Shown one piece after another: positions 35,481 to 43,751 of a DNA stretch of 64,000 nt. The notes beneath the pieces were generated by a model, which worked only from the letters and a program-made list of their open reading frames with translations, was not told the DNA's origin and did no database searches. How positions within the stretch are numbered: position 1 is the stretch's first letter; the number at the start of each line of letters is the position of its first letter. Source of the DNA: Microbacterium sp. (lineage in GTDB: Bacteria > Actinomycetota > Actinomycetes > Actinomycetales > Microbacteriaceae); contig NZTV01000083.1 of NCBI GenBank assembly GCA_002703245.1, positions 1 to 64,000 of the forward strand. The letters run 5' to 3'. The position numbers were made by a program, and so were the translations under genes.

Positions 35481-36447
35481 CGGTCTTCCCGATCCCGTGG
35501 CCGGCGCCGACTCGGGTCAGTGCGGCCGCGAGGGTTTCCGCCGACAGGCGCGGATAGACCTGTCGGGTGGGTGAACGCAGCGCACCGGTGTCCGCGAGTG
35601 CGGCCACTCTCGCGAGGATCTCGGCGTGCGGCGTGCCGGGGCCGGCCCACTCCGGGACCGCCTTGATGAACATGAAGACCCAATGCCACGTCCCGCTCAA
35701 GGGTTTCAGGGGCGTCACGTCGATCGGGCCCCGGTCGACGCCGACGACGTGGCCGAACGGCGCGAGGCACGCGGCGAGGTCGTCGATGCGTCCGCGGGAG
35801 GCCGTCGAGATGACAGCGTCCACCCCTCCCGGGGCGATGCGGCGAACCTGCGGGGCCAGCGCAGACGCATGGTCGACGATGTCGTGTGCGCCGAAGCGTC
35901 TGGCCCAGGCGGACGACTCGGGTCGTGCGGCGGTCGCGATCATCCGCACGTGGGGGAGTGTCGCGCGCGCGAGCTGGATCACAGCCGTGCCGACGCCTCC
36001 CGCGCCGCCGACCATCAGCAGTGTGGCGCGCGTGGATGATCCCCACCGGAGCTGGTCGTGCAGTGCTTCCCATGCCGTGATCATCGTCAAAGGCAGCCCC
36101 GCGGTGTCGACGGCCGACCACTCTCGGGGTGCGCGCGCGCAAAGGCGCTCATCGACGAGGTGGTGAGGTTGAGCGGCGCCGTCACGGTCGAGGGTGCCGG
36201 CATAGAACACGCGTTCACCGAGATCGAAGGCACCCGCGTGCGGACCCCGGCCGATGACCTCCCCGGTCGCATCGAACCCGGGTACCACGCCGGCCGGTTC
36301 CGCCGCTGCGCGCTTGAGATCGACAGGATTGACGCCCATCGCATCGACCCGCACCACGAGATCGTGCCCGGTGGGCACCGGAACGGGACGTTCACGAGGA
36401 ACGACCGTCAGGTGCCCGCCGGGCACGATTCGCGCGATCAGCGCCAT
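35464..36447 (-). CDS. Quinone-oxidoreductase-like MDR protein
   Basis: 327 residues of the medium-chain dehydrogenase/reductase superfamily without the zinc cysteines. VDAMGVNPVDLKRAAA and the NADPH motif VGGAGGVGTAVIQLAR fit the QOR branch. The end of the chain (VYPRLSAETLAAALTRVGAG) is the usual C-terminal helix. It is the last gene of the aldolase-to-QOR operon. It probably reduces an activated carbonyl or quinone with NADPH; whether it is a pathway step or a detoxifier is open. Confidence 0.87.
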   Translation of the reverse strand: MALIARIVPGGHLTVVPRERPVPVPTGHDLVVRVDAMGVNPVDLKRAAAEPAGVVPGFDATGEVIGRGPHAGAFDLGERVFYAGTLDRDGAAQPHHLVDERLCARAPREWSAVDTAGLPLTMITAWEALHDQLRWGSSTRATLLMVGGAGGVGTAVIQLARATLPHVRMIATAARPESSAWARRFGAHDIVDHASALAPQVRRIAPGGVDAVISTASRGRIDDLAACLAPFGHVVGVDRGPIDVTPLKPLSGTWHWVFMFIKAVPEWAGPGTPHAEILARVAALADTGALRSPTRQVYPRLSAETLAAALTRVGAGHGIGKTVIRVS

Positions 36448-36486
36448 GCCGACGCTCTCACGCGTCGAATGGTTCGGGCAGGCGGA

Positions 36487-37041
36487 TCACTGCTTGGTCT
36501 CGTCGACCTTCGCCGGGTGGAACAGTCGTGTCGTCCCGGCCGCCTTCGCCTCATCGTCCACGACGGTGCCGTTCGGCGCCGAGACCACCTCGAGTTGCAT
36601 CCCCCACGGGGCCATGAAGTAGCACCAGGTCAGGCCCAGGTTGGGACCCTCGGTGTAGCTGGTCGGTTCCCCGAGGACTTCGACACCCTGCTCGCGCAGG
36701 TAGGCGATCGCCTCGTCGATGTCGTCGACATAGAAGGCGAGGTGGTGTCCGCCGATGTCGCTGTTCTTCGGCGGTGTCGCGGCCTGGTCCGGCGCGTCGT
36801 ACTGGAAGATCTCCAGGTTGCTGCCGTTGCCGAGGCGCAGATAGCGGAACTCCTTGATGACCGAACGCGGATGCACCCGCAGGTGCTCGGTCATCCAATC
36901 GGTGTCGTCGTTTCGGAAGTCGGTGGCGGCGACGAACAGCTCTTCTGCGCCGAGCACGTTGATGAAGAAGTCGCACGCTTCATCGATGTCGGGAACGGTG
37001 AAGCCGATGTGCTCCATTCCGCGGATTCCGGGGATTGCCAT
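36487..37041 (-). CDS. VOC-family (glyoxalase-like) protein
   Basis: 184 residues with AAGGAGG upstream of ATG 37041. Two betaalphabetabetabeta modules are visible: MEHIGFTVPDIDEACDFFIN and GGHHLAFYVDDIDEAIAYLR. Potential metal ligands are His in MEHIGF, Glu in NLEIFQYD, His in HHLAF and Glu in QLEVVSAP. The family includes glyoxalases, dioxygenases and epimerases. Being 40 bases from the QOR gene and 28 from the kinase, it is part of the pathway operon, maybe as an epimerase or isomerase. Confidence 0.88.
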   Translation of the reverse strand: MAIPGIRGMEHIGFTVPDIDEACDFFINVLGAEELFVAATDFRNDDTDWMTEHLRVHPRSVIKEFRYLRLGNGSNLEIFQYDAPDQAATPPKNSDIGGHHLAFYVDDIDEAIAYLREQGVEVLGEPTSYTEGPNLGLTWCYFMAPWGMQLEVVSAPNGTVVDDEAKAAGTTRLFHPAKVDETKQ

Positions 37042-37068
37042 GGTGTCTTCCTCCTTGCGAGCGAAAGC

Positions 37069-38802
37069 TCAGACGGTCTGTTCGGTACGGGATGCCTGCA
37101 CGACGCCGGCCATGGTCTTCGCCGCCAAGGCGAAGGACACGGCGCCGGGGTCGGGGTGGCCGACGGAGCGATCCGACAGCACCCGTGCGCGACCGAGGCG
37201 CGGCGACAGGTCAGCCGTGGCGGTGGCGGCGGCTTCCGCGACGTCGGCCGCCGTCTTCCATGCCTCGGCGGTGGATGCGCCGTCGGCGACGGCCGCGGCG
37301 AACGCGTCGGCGAACGGGACCATCGCGTCGAGCATCGTCTTGTCTCCGACGCTTCCGCCGCCGAGGCGCGCGATCGCCTCCACGAGCGCCGCGAGAGCCT
37401 GGGCCTGACGGTCGCGGTCGACCGGTGCGGTGTCGCCGAGCACATTGCCGGCCGCGGTGAGTGCGGCACCCCACAGTGCGCCGGACGCGCCGCCGGCGTT
37501 CTCCGACCAGCGGTCGCCGGCGCCGACCAGCACGGTCTGGGCCCCCGCTCCCTGCTCGAAGAGTTCGCGCGCGGCTTTGGCGGCCGCAGCGGAACCGCGC
37601 GTCATGCCGATGCCGTGGTCGCCGTCGCCGGCGATCGCGTCGAGATCACCCAGAGCGGTCGCGTTCGCTTCGATCGCTTCACTGATCAGGGTCAGCCCCT
37701 CGGTGACGATCCCCGCCGTCACGCGTGACTTCTCGCTCGCGACACGGGTGACGACCAGCTGCTCCGCCTCGGTGTTGAACACCACATCGCTCGGGAGCGG
37801 CTCGGCCATCGGTGTACGTCGCTTGTACGCGGGTGTGTCGCACTCGGCGAAGTAGTAGGGCTCCAGCGTCTCATCGAGCCAGACCAGCGTGAGCGAGACC
37901 CCACCCATGTCCAGGGAGGTCATGAACTCGCCCACTTCGCCTTCGGCGATGTCGACACCGGCATCGCGCAGTCGGTTCGCGACGGCGGTGTAGGTGACGA
38001 ACAGCTCCTCGTACTTCGCCGAGCCGAGCCCGTTGAGCATCGCGATCACGCGGGAGCCGTCGGCGGGGCGTTCCTCGAGGAGCCGATCGACCAGGAGCGC
38101 CGCGACATCGTCCGCCGTGCCGAGCTCGGTCTCGTAGATGCCCGGCTCGCCGTGCACGCCCAAGCCCACGCCGATGTGGCCCTTCGGCACCTCGAACAGA
38201 GGGTGGTCCGCGCCCGGCAGGGTGCATCCCGAGAAGGCGACGCCGAAGGTCATCACGCGGTTGTTCGCATGATGGAACACCTCGACGACCTCGTCGAGGG
38301 ACAGGCCCGCTTCGGCCGCTGCACTGGTGATCTTGAACACCGGCAGGCCCCCGGCGATCCCGCGGCGCATCTGCGGAGTGGCCGCCGGCGCCGACGCGAC
38401 GTCGTCGGTGACGACCGCGGTCGCGACCTCGACGTCTTCCGCGCGGAGACGTTCGGCCGCCTGGCCGAAGTGGAGGACGTCGCCGGCGTAGTTCAGGTGC
38501 GCGATGAACACGCCCCCGCCTTGATCGGCGGCACGTGCGACGCTGACCGCCTGTGACGCGCTCGGAGACGAGAAGATGTTTCCGGTCACCACGCCGTCCA
38601 GCAGGCCCTGTCCGACCCACCCGGTGAATGCGGGATAGTGACCCGTGCCCCCTCCGGAGATCACGGCGACCTTGCCCGGTCGCGATCGGGTGGCGCGGAC
38701 CACGCCGCCGAAGACCGCGCGCACGTACTGCGGGTTGGCCTCGACGAATCCCTCCGCGAGTTGACGCGGGAAGTCCTTCGGGTCGTTCAGCAGTGTTGTC
38801 AT
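37069..38802 (-). CDS. Fused DhaK-DhaL ketose kinase (dihydroxyacetone/erythrulose kinase family)
   Basis: 577 residues with GAAGGAG before ATG 38802. The DhaK half (1-330) has SGGGTGHYPAFTGWVGQGLL and GVGLGVHGEPGIYE, with the histidine that binds the keto group covalently. The DhaL half (about 375-577) has DAIAGDGDHGIGMTRG (Mg-ATP aspartates) and SENAGGASGALWG. It is the ATP-dependent single-chain form. Relatives phosphorylate dihydroxyacetone or D-/L-erythrulose. With TIM-like and RpiB-like isomerases in the same regulon, erythrulose kinase is a good guess. Confidence 0.92.
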   Translation of the reverse strand: MTTLLNDPKDFPRQLAEGFVEANPQYVRAVFGGVVRATRSRPGKVAVISGGGTGHYPAFTGWVGQGLLDGVVTGNIFSSPSASQAVSVARAADQGGGVFIAHLNYAGDVLHFGQAAERLRAEDVEVATAVVTDDVASAPAATPQMRRGIAGGLPVFKITSAAAEAGLSLDEVVEVFHHANNRVMTFGVAFSGCTLPGADHPLFEVPKGHIGVGLGVHGEPGIYETELGTADDVAALLVDRLLEERPADGSRVIAMLNGLGSAKYEELFVTYTAVANRLRDAGVDIAEGEVGEFMTSLDMGGVSLTLVWLDETLEPYYFAECDTPAYKRRTPMAEPLPSDVVFNTEAEQLVVTRVASEKSRVTAGIVTEGLTLISEAIEANATALGDLDAIAGDGDHGIGMTRGSAAAAKAARELFEQGAGAQTVLVGAGDRWSENAGGASGALWGAALTAAGNVLGDTAPVDRDRQAQALAALVEAIARLGGGSVGDKTMLDAMVPFADAFAAAVADGASTAEAWKTAADVAEAAATATADLSPRLGRARVLSDRSVGHPDPGAVSFALAAKTMAGVVQASRTEQTV

Positions 38803-38870
38803 TGTCGATTCAACTCCTTCGTTGAAAGGTCGGGTGCCGGTGGCTCGAGGGGTGTCGGAGCCGGCGGCGC

Positions 38871-39650
38871 TCAGGGTTGGGTGGGGTGGGTCAATACACG
38901 TTCGAGGGTGTGCAGGTCGACTCGATCACCGTCGAGGACTCCGAAAGGGTCGTCGATCACGTGCGTCGGGGTGCGGTCGGAGCCGAGCGAGTCGACGACG
39001 AGCGACGCGCCGGAGAAGTCGTCGCCCGCGGTGAAACCGCTGATGGTGACGATCGTCCGGAGCCCGGCCGCGCGGGCCGCGCGCAACCCGATGCCGCTGT
39101 CTTCGACGACCACGGCGTCGTCCGGGTCGACGGCGAGTTCGCGCACCGCCAGCTGGTAGATGTCCGGCGCGGGCTTCTTTTTCGGGACGACATCCCCCGC
39201 GAAGACACGGAATCTCCGGGCCATCTCGTCGCCGACGGCGTGTCGGAGCACCGCCTCCACCGAGGGCTGCGCCGACGTCGAGGCGACCGCGAGTTTCCAC
39301 CCCGCCTCATGGGCTTCGCGGACGAGACGTGCGACACCGGGGCGGGCCGGAATGGCACCGCTGTCGATCAGGCGCGTGTACCGTGTGGTCTTCTCGCGAT
39401 GCCAGTCGGCGAGCATCGTCGACTGCGCGGGCTCGTCGGACGGAAGCCCCGCGGCGGCGACGAACTCCGGGGTGAGCACCGACCTCATGCGTTCCTTGCC
39501 GCCGCCGATCTTCACCTTCTCGGCGTACGTGGGGACATCCCACTCCAGGGGGACCCCGAAGTGCGCGAAGGTGGCGTTGAAAGCGGGGAGGTGTCCGTCG
39601 CGTTCGGTGTCGGCGAGGACACCGTCGCAGTCGAAGATGAGGGCGGGCAT
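38871..39650 (-). CDS. HAD-superfamily hydrolase (CbbY/beta-phosphoglucomutase-like)
   Basis: 259 residues from ATG 39650, one base after the aldolase stop. FDCDGVLADTERDGH is HAD motif I with the nucleophilic and acid/base aspartates, AVASTSAQPSV motif II, the lysine lies in PKKKPAPDIY and VVVEDSGIGLRAARAAG is motif IV. The cap fits the CbbY group, which dephosphorylates sugar (bis)phosphates. It may remove side products or carry out a pathway dephosphorylation. Confidence 0.9.
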   Translation of the reverse strand: MPALIFDCDGVLADTERDGHLPAFNATFAHFGVPLEWDVPTYAEKVKIGGGKERMRSVLTPEFVAAAGLPSDEPAQSTMLADWHREKTTRYTRLIDSGAIPARPGVARLVREAHEAGWKLAVASTSAQPSVEAVLRHAVGDEMARRFRVFAGDVVPKKKPAPDIYQLAVRELAVDPDDAVVVEDSGIGLRAARAAGLRTIVTISGFTAGDDFSGASLVVDSLGSDRTPTHVIDDPFGVLDGDRVDLHTLERVLTHPTQP

Positions 39651-39651
39651 C

Positions 39652-40512
39652 TCAGGAGGCCTTCCCGGCGGAGCCGAAGTCCTCGGCCAGGCCGACGACC
39701 AGACCGATGACATCCTCGCGGGTGGCGGAGAACAGCGAGGGGGGATCCCACTTGTCGCGATCACGGGCATCCTCGAGGAAGGCTAGCGACGACTTCATGT
39801 ACGTCTCCTTCAGCGCTGTCGAGATGTTCACCTTGGCGCACCCGCGGGCGATGAGGGCGTGGAACTGTTCCAGACTCAATCCGCTGCCGCCGTGGAGGGC
39901 GATGGGGATGGATCGCGCGGTGACGATGTCCTCGACGCGCTGATAGTCCAACACGGGCGCCGCCTTGTACGAGCCGTGTGCGTTGCCGATCGAGGGCGCG
40001 AACACGTCGACGCCGGATCGGTCGATGAAGTCGAGACAGACCTCCAGCGCCTGCCGCGCCGCCTCCTCGTCGGAGCCGTGTCCGTCTTCGACGCCGGTGA
40101 TCGATTCGATCTCGCCCTCGACATGCGCCCCGTACTCGCGGGCTTCCGCGACCACCTCGATCGTCTGGCGCAGGTTCTCGGCGACCGGCATCTCGGAGGC
40201 GTCGAACAGCACCGAGTTCCAGCCGTTGCGCAGGCATTCCGTGACGACCTCCCGGTCGGGGCAGTGGTCCAGGTGCAGACACACCGGGACCTCGATCCCC
40301 TCGGTCATCGAGCGCCACATCGCCGCGAGCACCGGCGCACCGATGCTGCGCACCGTCTTGACCGATGTCTGCACGATGATGGGCGATCGTGCCTGGACGG
40401 CACCGGCCAGAACGCCCTCCATCGTGAGGTCGTTGAAGATGTTCACCGCCGGTACGCCGTACCGCTCGGTGAATGCCGTTCCGAGGATCTTCTCGAGAGA
40501 AACCACGCCCAT
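39652..40512 (-). CDS. Class II (zinc) ketose-bisphosphate aldolase
   Basis: 286 residues. The FbaA/GatY/KbaY pattern is present: PAVNIFNDLTMEGVLAGA at the start, HLDHCPDREVV with the catalytic Asp and zinc His, EGEIESITGVEDG, IGNAHGSYKAAP with a zinc His and ALHGGSGLS with another. Aldolases of this group cleave fructose- or tagatose-bisphosphate or related sugars to dihydroxyacetone phosphate and an aldehyde. It is the first gene of a five-gene operon (aldolase, HAD, kinase, VOC, QOR) driven by promoter E. Confidence 0.92.
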   Translation of the reverse strand: MGVVSLEKILGTAFTERYGVPAVNIFNDLTMEGVLAGAVQARSPIIVQTSVKTVRSIGAPVLAAMWRSMTEGIEVPVCLHLDHCPDREVVTECLRNGWNSVLFDASEMPVAENLRQTIEVVAEAREYGAHVEGEIESITGVEDGHGSDEEAARQALEVCLDFIDRSGVDVFAPSIGNAHGSYKAAPVLDYQRVEDIVTARSIPIALHGGSGLSLEQFHALIARGCAKVNISTALKETYMKSSLAFLEDARDRDKWDPPSLFSATREDVIGLVVGLAEDFGSAGKAS

Positions 40513-40538
40513 GTATTCGCTCCCATCAGGTTGCTTTC

Positions 40539-40596
40539 ACGCTATTCGGGGCGCGGAAAAGCGGCCATGAGGGGTGTCCCCCCTGGGGAGTAGGGG
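40539..40596 (-). promoter_or_regulatory. Shared-motif promoter E (aldolase-kinase operon)
   Basis: On the minus strand: CCCCTAC at 40596-40590, GGGACACCCC ending the right arm, AT at 40568-40567, 22 bases, then a perfect TAGCGT at 40544-40539. The start of transcription would be near 40532, about 20 bases before the aldolase ATG, with GGGAGCG as ribosome site. A second CCCTAC half-site lies just upstream. Confidence 0.75.
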
Positions 40597-40612
40597 AATC
40601 ACGTAGGGCAGA

Positions 40613-42454
40613 TCAGAAGGCCGGTGCGGTCTCGCCCATGCCGGCGAGCATGGTGCGGTTGTGTGCCCCGCATTTGCGCAGCAGCGAGCCGACGTGCTTC
40701 TCGACCGTCTTGACGGAGATCCCCAGTTCGGTCGCGATCTGCTTGTCGGCCATGCCCTTGGCCACAAGGCCGCGGACCTCGACCTCTCGGGCGGTGAGTC
40801 GCTCGCCCGGAGACGCGGCGGTACCGCCGTTGTCGAGCAGATGCTCGTACAGCCCCGCGTCGATCATCGCGACGCCCTCTCCGGCGGCGACGATACTGCG
40901 GGCGATCGCATCGGGCGAAGAACGCTTGGTGAGGTACCCGCGTACCCCCACGTCACGCGTCAGGCGGATCTGGTCGACGTTGGGCGACTCCATGTACGCG
41001 ACGATCGACGCTCTGCCGTTGACCGCCTTCAGGCGTTCCGCGATCTGCGGCAGTGCGCGCTCATGGGTGTCGAGATCGACGACGACGACGTCGGGCGCCA
41101 CCTGGTCGATGCTCGCCAGCAGGTCATCGGAATCCTGGCCCTCCGTGATGATCTGCATCGAAGGTTCGTGCAACTGCAACACCCGGACCAAGCCGGCCGA
41201 GACCAGAGGCTGGGTGCTGGAGATCAGGACCTTCCACGGTGCCGTCGCCGGCGTCGCATCCGCATCCGGCATCTCCGGGAGGACCACGCGGACCTTCGTG
41301 CCCCACCCCTCGATCGATTCGATGTCGAACTCACCGCCGAGATGGGTCACCCGGGACGAGATGCCGTGCAGCCCGAGGCCGCCCTCCGGGGACCGGGGGC
41401 CGGTGTAGCCGTGGGATGAGGGAACGAAGCCTCTCCCGTCGTCTTCGATGAGGAGGGTCACCGAATGTGAGCTGTAGAGAAGACCGACCCGCACCGTGGC
41501 GGCACGCGCATGGTTGACCACGTTGGTCAGCGCCTCCTGCGCGATCCGCAACAGCTGGTGGGAGACCTCGGATGACACCTCGCGCCGCGTACCCGACACC
41601 GACAGGGCGGTCTGCAGCGGCGCGACCGACGAGACCCAGTCGAGCTCGTCCGACAGCGCCTGCTCCAGGGTTCCGCCCTCGAGGGCGGTCGGACCGATGC
41701 CCGCGGCCGTCCGCCGGGCCTCCATGAGTGCGGCCTCGGCGCGCTCCCGGGCCTCCTCGATGTGCGCCCGAGACGGGTGTGAGGGGGAGAGCAGCTCGGA
41801 GGCGTGGCGGAGTTCGATCACCATCGACCGCAGCGCGTGACCGACCGTGGAGTGCACATCGCGCACGACGCCTTCCCGTTCGTGCGCCACGGCGATCTCC
41901 CGATCGCGTTTGGACAGTCGCGTGTGCATCTCGGCATTGGCCAGCGCGATCGCGGCGTGGCTGGCGAACAGTTCGGCCAGCTCGGCGTCGGTCGTGGTGA
42001 ACAGCCGGTCGGGTTCGTCGCCGAAGATCACGCAACTGCCGATGATGCGATCCCCCCAGCGGATGGGGACGCCGAGGACGGCGCAGCTCCAGCGCGGGTC
42101 CTCGGCGGAGATGTGCCCGGCGGTGATGGCCGAATAGGAGTGCAACACCACGGCGCTGCGTGTGCGGACGATTTCTCCGGTGACGCCCTGATCCAGGGAG
42201 AACGTCTGCCCCTCGGAGCACCCCACCCCCACATCGACGCGTTTGGTGTAGGTGCCCGCGACTTCGTCGACGAGGCTGATCGAACCCGAGTGGCATCCGA
42301 GCAACCGGGTGGCACTTCTCAGAATGCGCTCCAGCAGAGGCTGAAGCTCGAACTGACCCGCCAGCTCAGCAGCTGACTCGGTGATCGCACGAAGGTGCCC
42401 GGAGGGGGTCAAGACCTCGGGGGCGGTCTCTACGTACGCGAATTCCTGTGACAT
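40613..42454 (-). CDS. One-chain sensor kinase and LuxR-type regulator (GAF-HisKA3-HATPase-REC-HTH)
   Basis: 613 residues from ATG 42454, after GAGGAGGA. Residues 25-175 form a GAF domain, about 185-250 a HisKA_3-like segment with His201 (RDVHSTVGHAL), 295-393 an HATPase_c domain (IAQEALTNVVNHA, EDDGRGFV, GGLGLHGISSRV), 405-530 a receiver domain and 552-605 a LuxR helix-turn-helix (LTAREVEVRGLVAKGMADKQ). No membrane segment. The receiver keeps Asp460 and Lys510, but the acidic pair that binds Mg is replaced by Ser412-Ser413, and the residue after His201 is Ser rather than Asp/Glu. It is the likely regulator of the surrounding island. Confidence 0.9.
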   Translation of the reverse strand: MSQEFAYVETAPEVLTPSGHLRAITESAAELAGQFELQPLLERILRSATRLLGCHSGSISLVDEVAGTYTKRVDVGVGCSEGQTFSLDQGVTGEIVRTRSAVVLHSYSAITAGHISAEDPRWSCAVLGVPIRWGDRIIGSCVIFGDEPDRLFTTTDAELAELFASHAAIALANAEMHTRLSKRDREIAVAHEREGVVRDVHSTVGHALRSMVIELRHASELLSPSHPSRAHIEEARERAEAALMEARRTAAGIGPTALEGGTLEQALSDELDWVSSVAPLQTALSVSGTRREVSSEVSHQLLRIAQEALTNVVNHARAATVRVGLLYSSHSVTLLIEDDGRGFVPSSHGYTGPRSPEGGLGLHGISSRVTHLGGEFDIESIEGWGTKVRVVLPEMPDADATPATAPWKVLISSTQPLVSAGLVRVLQLHEPSMQIITEGQDSDDLLASIDQVAPDVVVVDLDTHERALPQIAERLKAVNGRASIVAYMESPNVDQIRLTRDVGVRGYLTKRSSPDAIARSIVAAGEGVAMIDAGLYEHLLDNGGTAASPGERLTAREVEVRGLVAKGMADKQIATELGISVKTVEKHVGSLLRKCGAHNRTMLAGMGETAPAF

Positions 42455-42499
42455 GAGCGGTCCTCCTCGACCGTCATCGGAGTGCGACGACTGGTCGGG

Positions 42500-42505
42500 A
42501 GTGTA
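42500..42505 (-). promoter_or_regulatory. Probable -10 box of the sensor-regulator gene
   Basis: TACACT on the minus strand, 46 bases upstream of ATG 42454, in the divergent region shared with promoter B of the PFK-like gene. Confidence 0.35.
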
Positions 42506-42558
42506 CACCTCGTGCGTCTGCGCGCCACCGGCCGCGGATCGTGGGGGAGGGGGTGTAT

Positions 42559-42616
42559 TCCCTACGCGGCATCGGGGGAATCCCGTATGGGGACGCGCGC
42601 CGCGGGGGACTAACGT
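42559..42616 (+). promoter_or_regulatory. Shared-motif promoter B (PFK-like gene)
   Basis: TCCCTAC at 42559, GGGGAATCCC as right arm, AT at 42587, 22 bases, TAACGT at 42611-42616. The start codon GTG 42623 follows six bases later, so this mRNA is leaderless. It lies between the regulator gene and the PFK-like gene and could serve both directions. Confidence 0.75.
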
Positions 42617-42622
42617 CTTCCC

Positions 42623-43615
42623 GTGGGCACCGCACGACGCCGATTCGGCGTTCTCGCGGGCGGCGATGACTATCCCGGACTCAACGGCGTGATCCGGGCT
42701 GCCGTCCTGCGGGGAGCGCAAGGCCATGAGGCCGACTTCGTGGGTTTCGTGGACGGATGGCGCGGCGTGCTCGACGCGCAGACCATCGAACTCGGGTGGC
42801 GGGCCGTCCGAGGGGCGGCGGCCGCTCCGGGAACCGTCCTCGGCGCCTCACCGCACGACGATGCGGTGGGCTCGCCCGACCTCGACGCCGTCGTCGCGGG
42901 CGTGCGCATGTCGAACCTCGACGGGCTGCTGATGGTGGGCGGGGAGCAGACCATGGCCGTGGCCGAATCGCTCTCGCGCACGGGTGTCTGCGTGCTCGCC
43001 GTGCCGACGTCGGTCGAGAACGCACTCGGATGCACCGAACGGGCGCTCGGGTTCGACACCGTGGTGGGAGTCGGTGCGGAGGCGATGAGCCGACTCCGCG
43101 CCGTCGGAGACGCCCAGCAGCGGTGCGTGGTCGCGGAGGTGATCGGGCGCGACGTCGGGTGGATCGCCCTGCACGCGGGGCTCGCCGCTGCCGCCGACGT
43201 CGTGCTGGTCCCGGAGTGGCCTCAGACGCGAGAGCAGATCCGGGAGCGTCTCCGGGTCACCGCTCGACGAGGCCACCTCGTGGTCGTGGCCGAGGGGTTC
43301 GCGCTGGCCGCCGACGAGGCGGGGGCCGGAGGGGCCGGAACCCGGCTCCGCCAGATCATCGAATCGCACACCGGCGTCGAGCCCCTCGTCAGCGGGCTCG
43401 CTCCGGTGCAGCGCGGGGCCGCGCCCAGTGCGGCGGACCGGGTGCTGGCCGCGCAGCTCGGGTATGCCGCGGCGGATGCGCTCGTGCGTGGTCGGCATGG
43501 CGTGATGGTCACCGTCGCCGACCACGACGTGAGGCTGTCGCCGCTGGGCGAACGCGGGCGATCCCGCACGGTCTCTCGCGAGCAATACCGCCGATTCCAG
43601 TCCCTGCTCGGGTGA
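42623..43615 (+). CDS. ATP-phosphofructokinase-like protein with altered active site
   Basis: 330 residues from GTG 42623. The PFK fold is recognisable in LAGGDDYPGLNGVIRAA, LLMVGGEQTMAVAE, the GFDTVVG segment and EVIGRDVGWIALHAGLAA. The catalytic loop, PKTIDND in typical enzymes, reads PTSVENA (residues 128-134): the Lys is Thr, the catalytic Asp is Glu and the second Asp is Ala. It may use another sugar phosphate or donor, or be a non-catalytic sensor. It is the only gene under promoter B. Confidence 0.8.
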   Translation: MGTARRRFGVLAGGDDYPGLNGVIRAAVLRGAQGHEADFVGFVDGWRGVLDAQTIELGWRAVRGAAAAPGTVLGASPHDDAVGSPDLDAVVAGVRMSNLDGLLMVGGEQTMAVAESLSRTGVCVLAVPTSVENALGCTERALGFDTVVGVGAEAMSRLRAVGDAQQRCVVAEVIGRDVGWIALHAGLAAAADVVLVPEWPQTREQIRERLRVTARRGHLVVVAEGFALAADEAGAGGAGTRLRQIIESHTGVEPLVSGLAPVQRGAAPSAADRVLAAQLGYAAADALVRGRHGVMVTVADHDVRLSPLGERGRSRTVSREQYRRFQSLLG

Positions 43616-43638
43616 CGGGGTGCGCGTCGGTGGGGTCA

Positions 43639-43696
43639 TCCCTACCGCGACGGCGGGAAAGCCCGCATACCGTCGCCGCTGCGCCCTCCCTAGCAT
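43639..43696 (+). promoter_or_regulatory. Shared-motif promoter C (E1-E2 operon)
   Basis: TCCCTAC at 43639, GGGAAAGCCC at 43655-43664, AT at 43667, 22 bases, TAGCAT at 43691-43696. Expected start near 43703, about 50 bases before the E1 gene. Confidence 0.8.
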
Positions 43697-43751
43697 CGGG
43701 ACGAGAGTTGCATCGCCGCGGATGCCGGCTCAGAGATCGAGGATGACCTAG

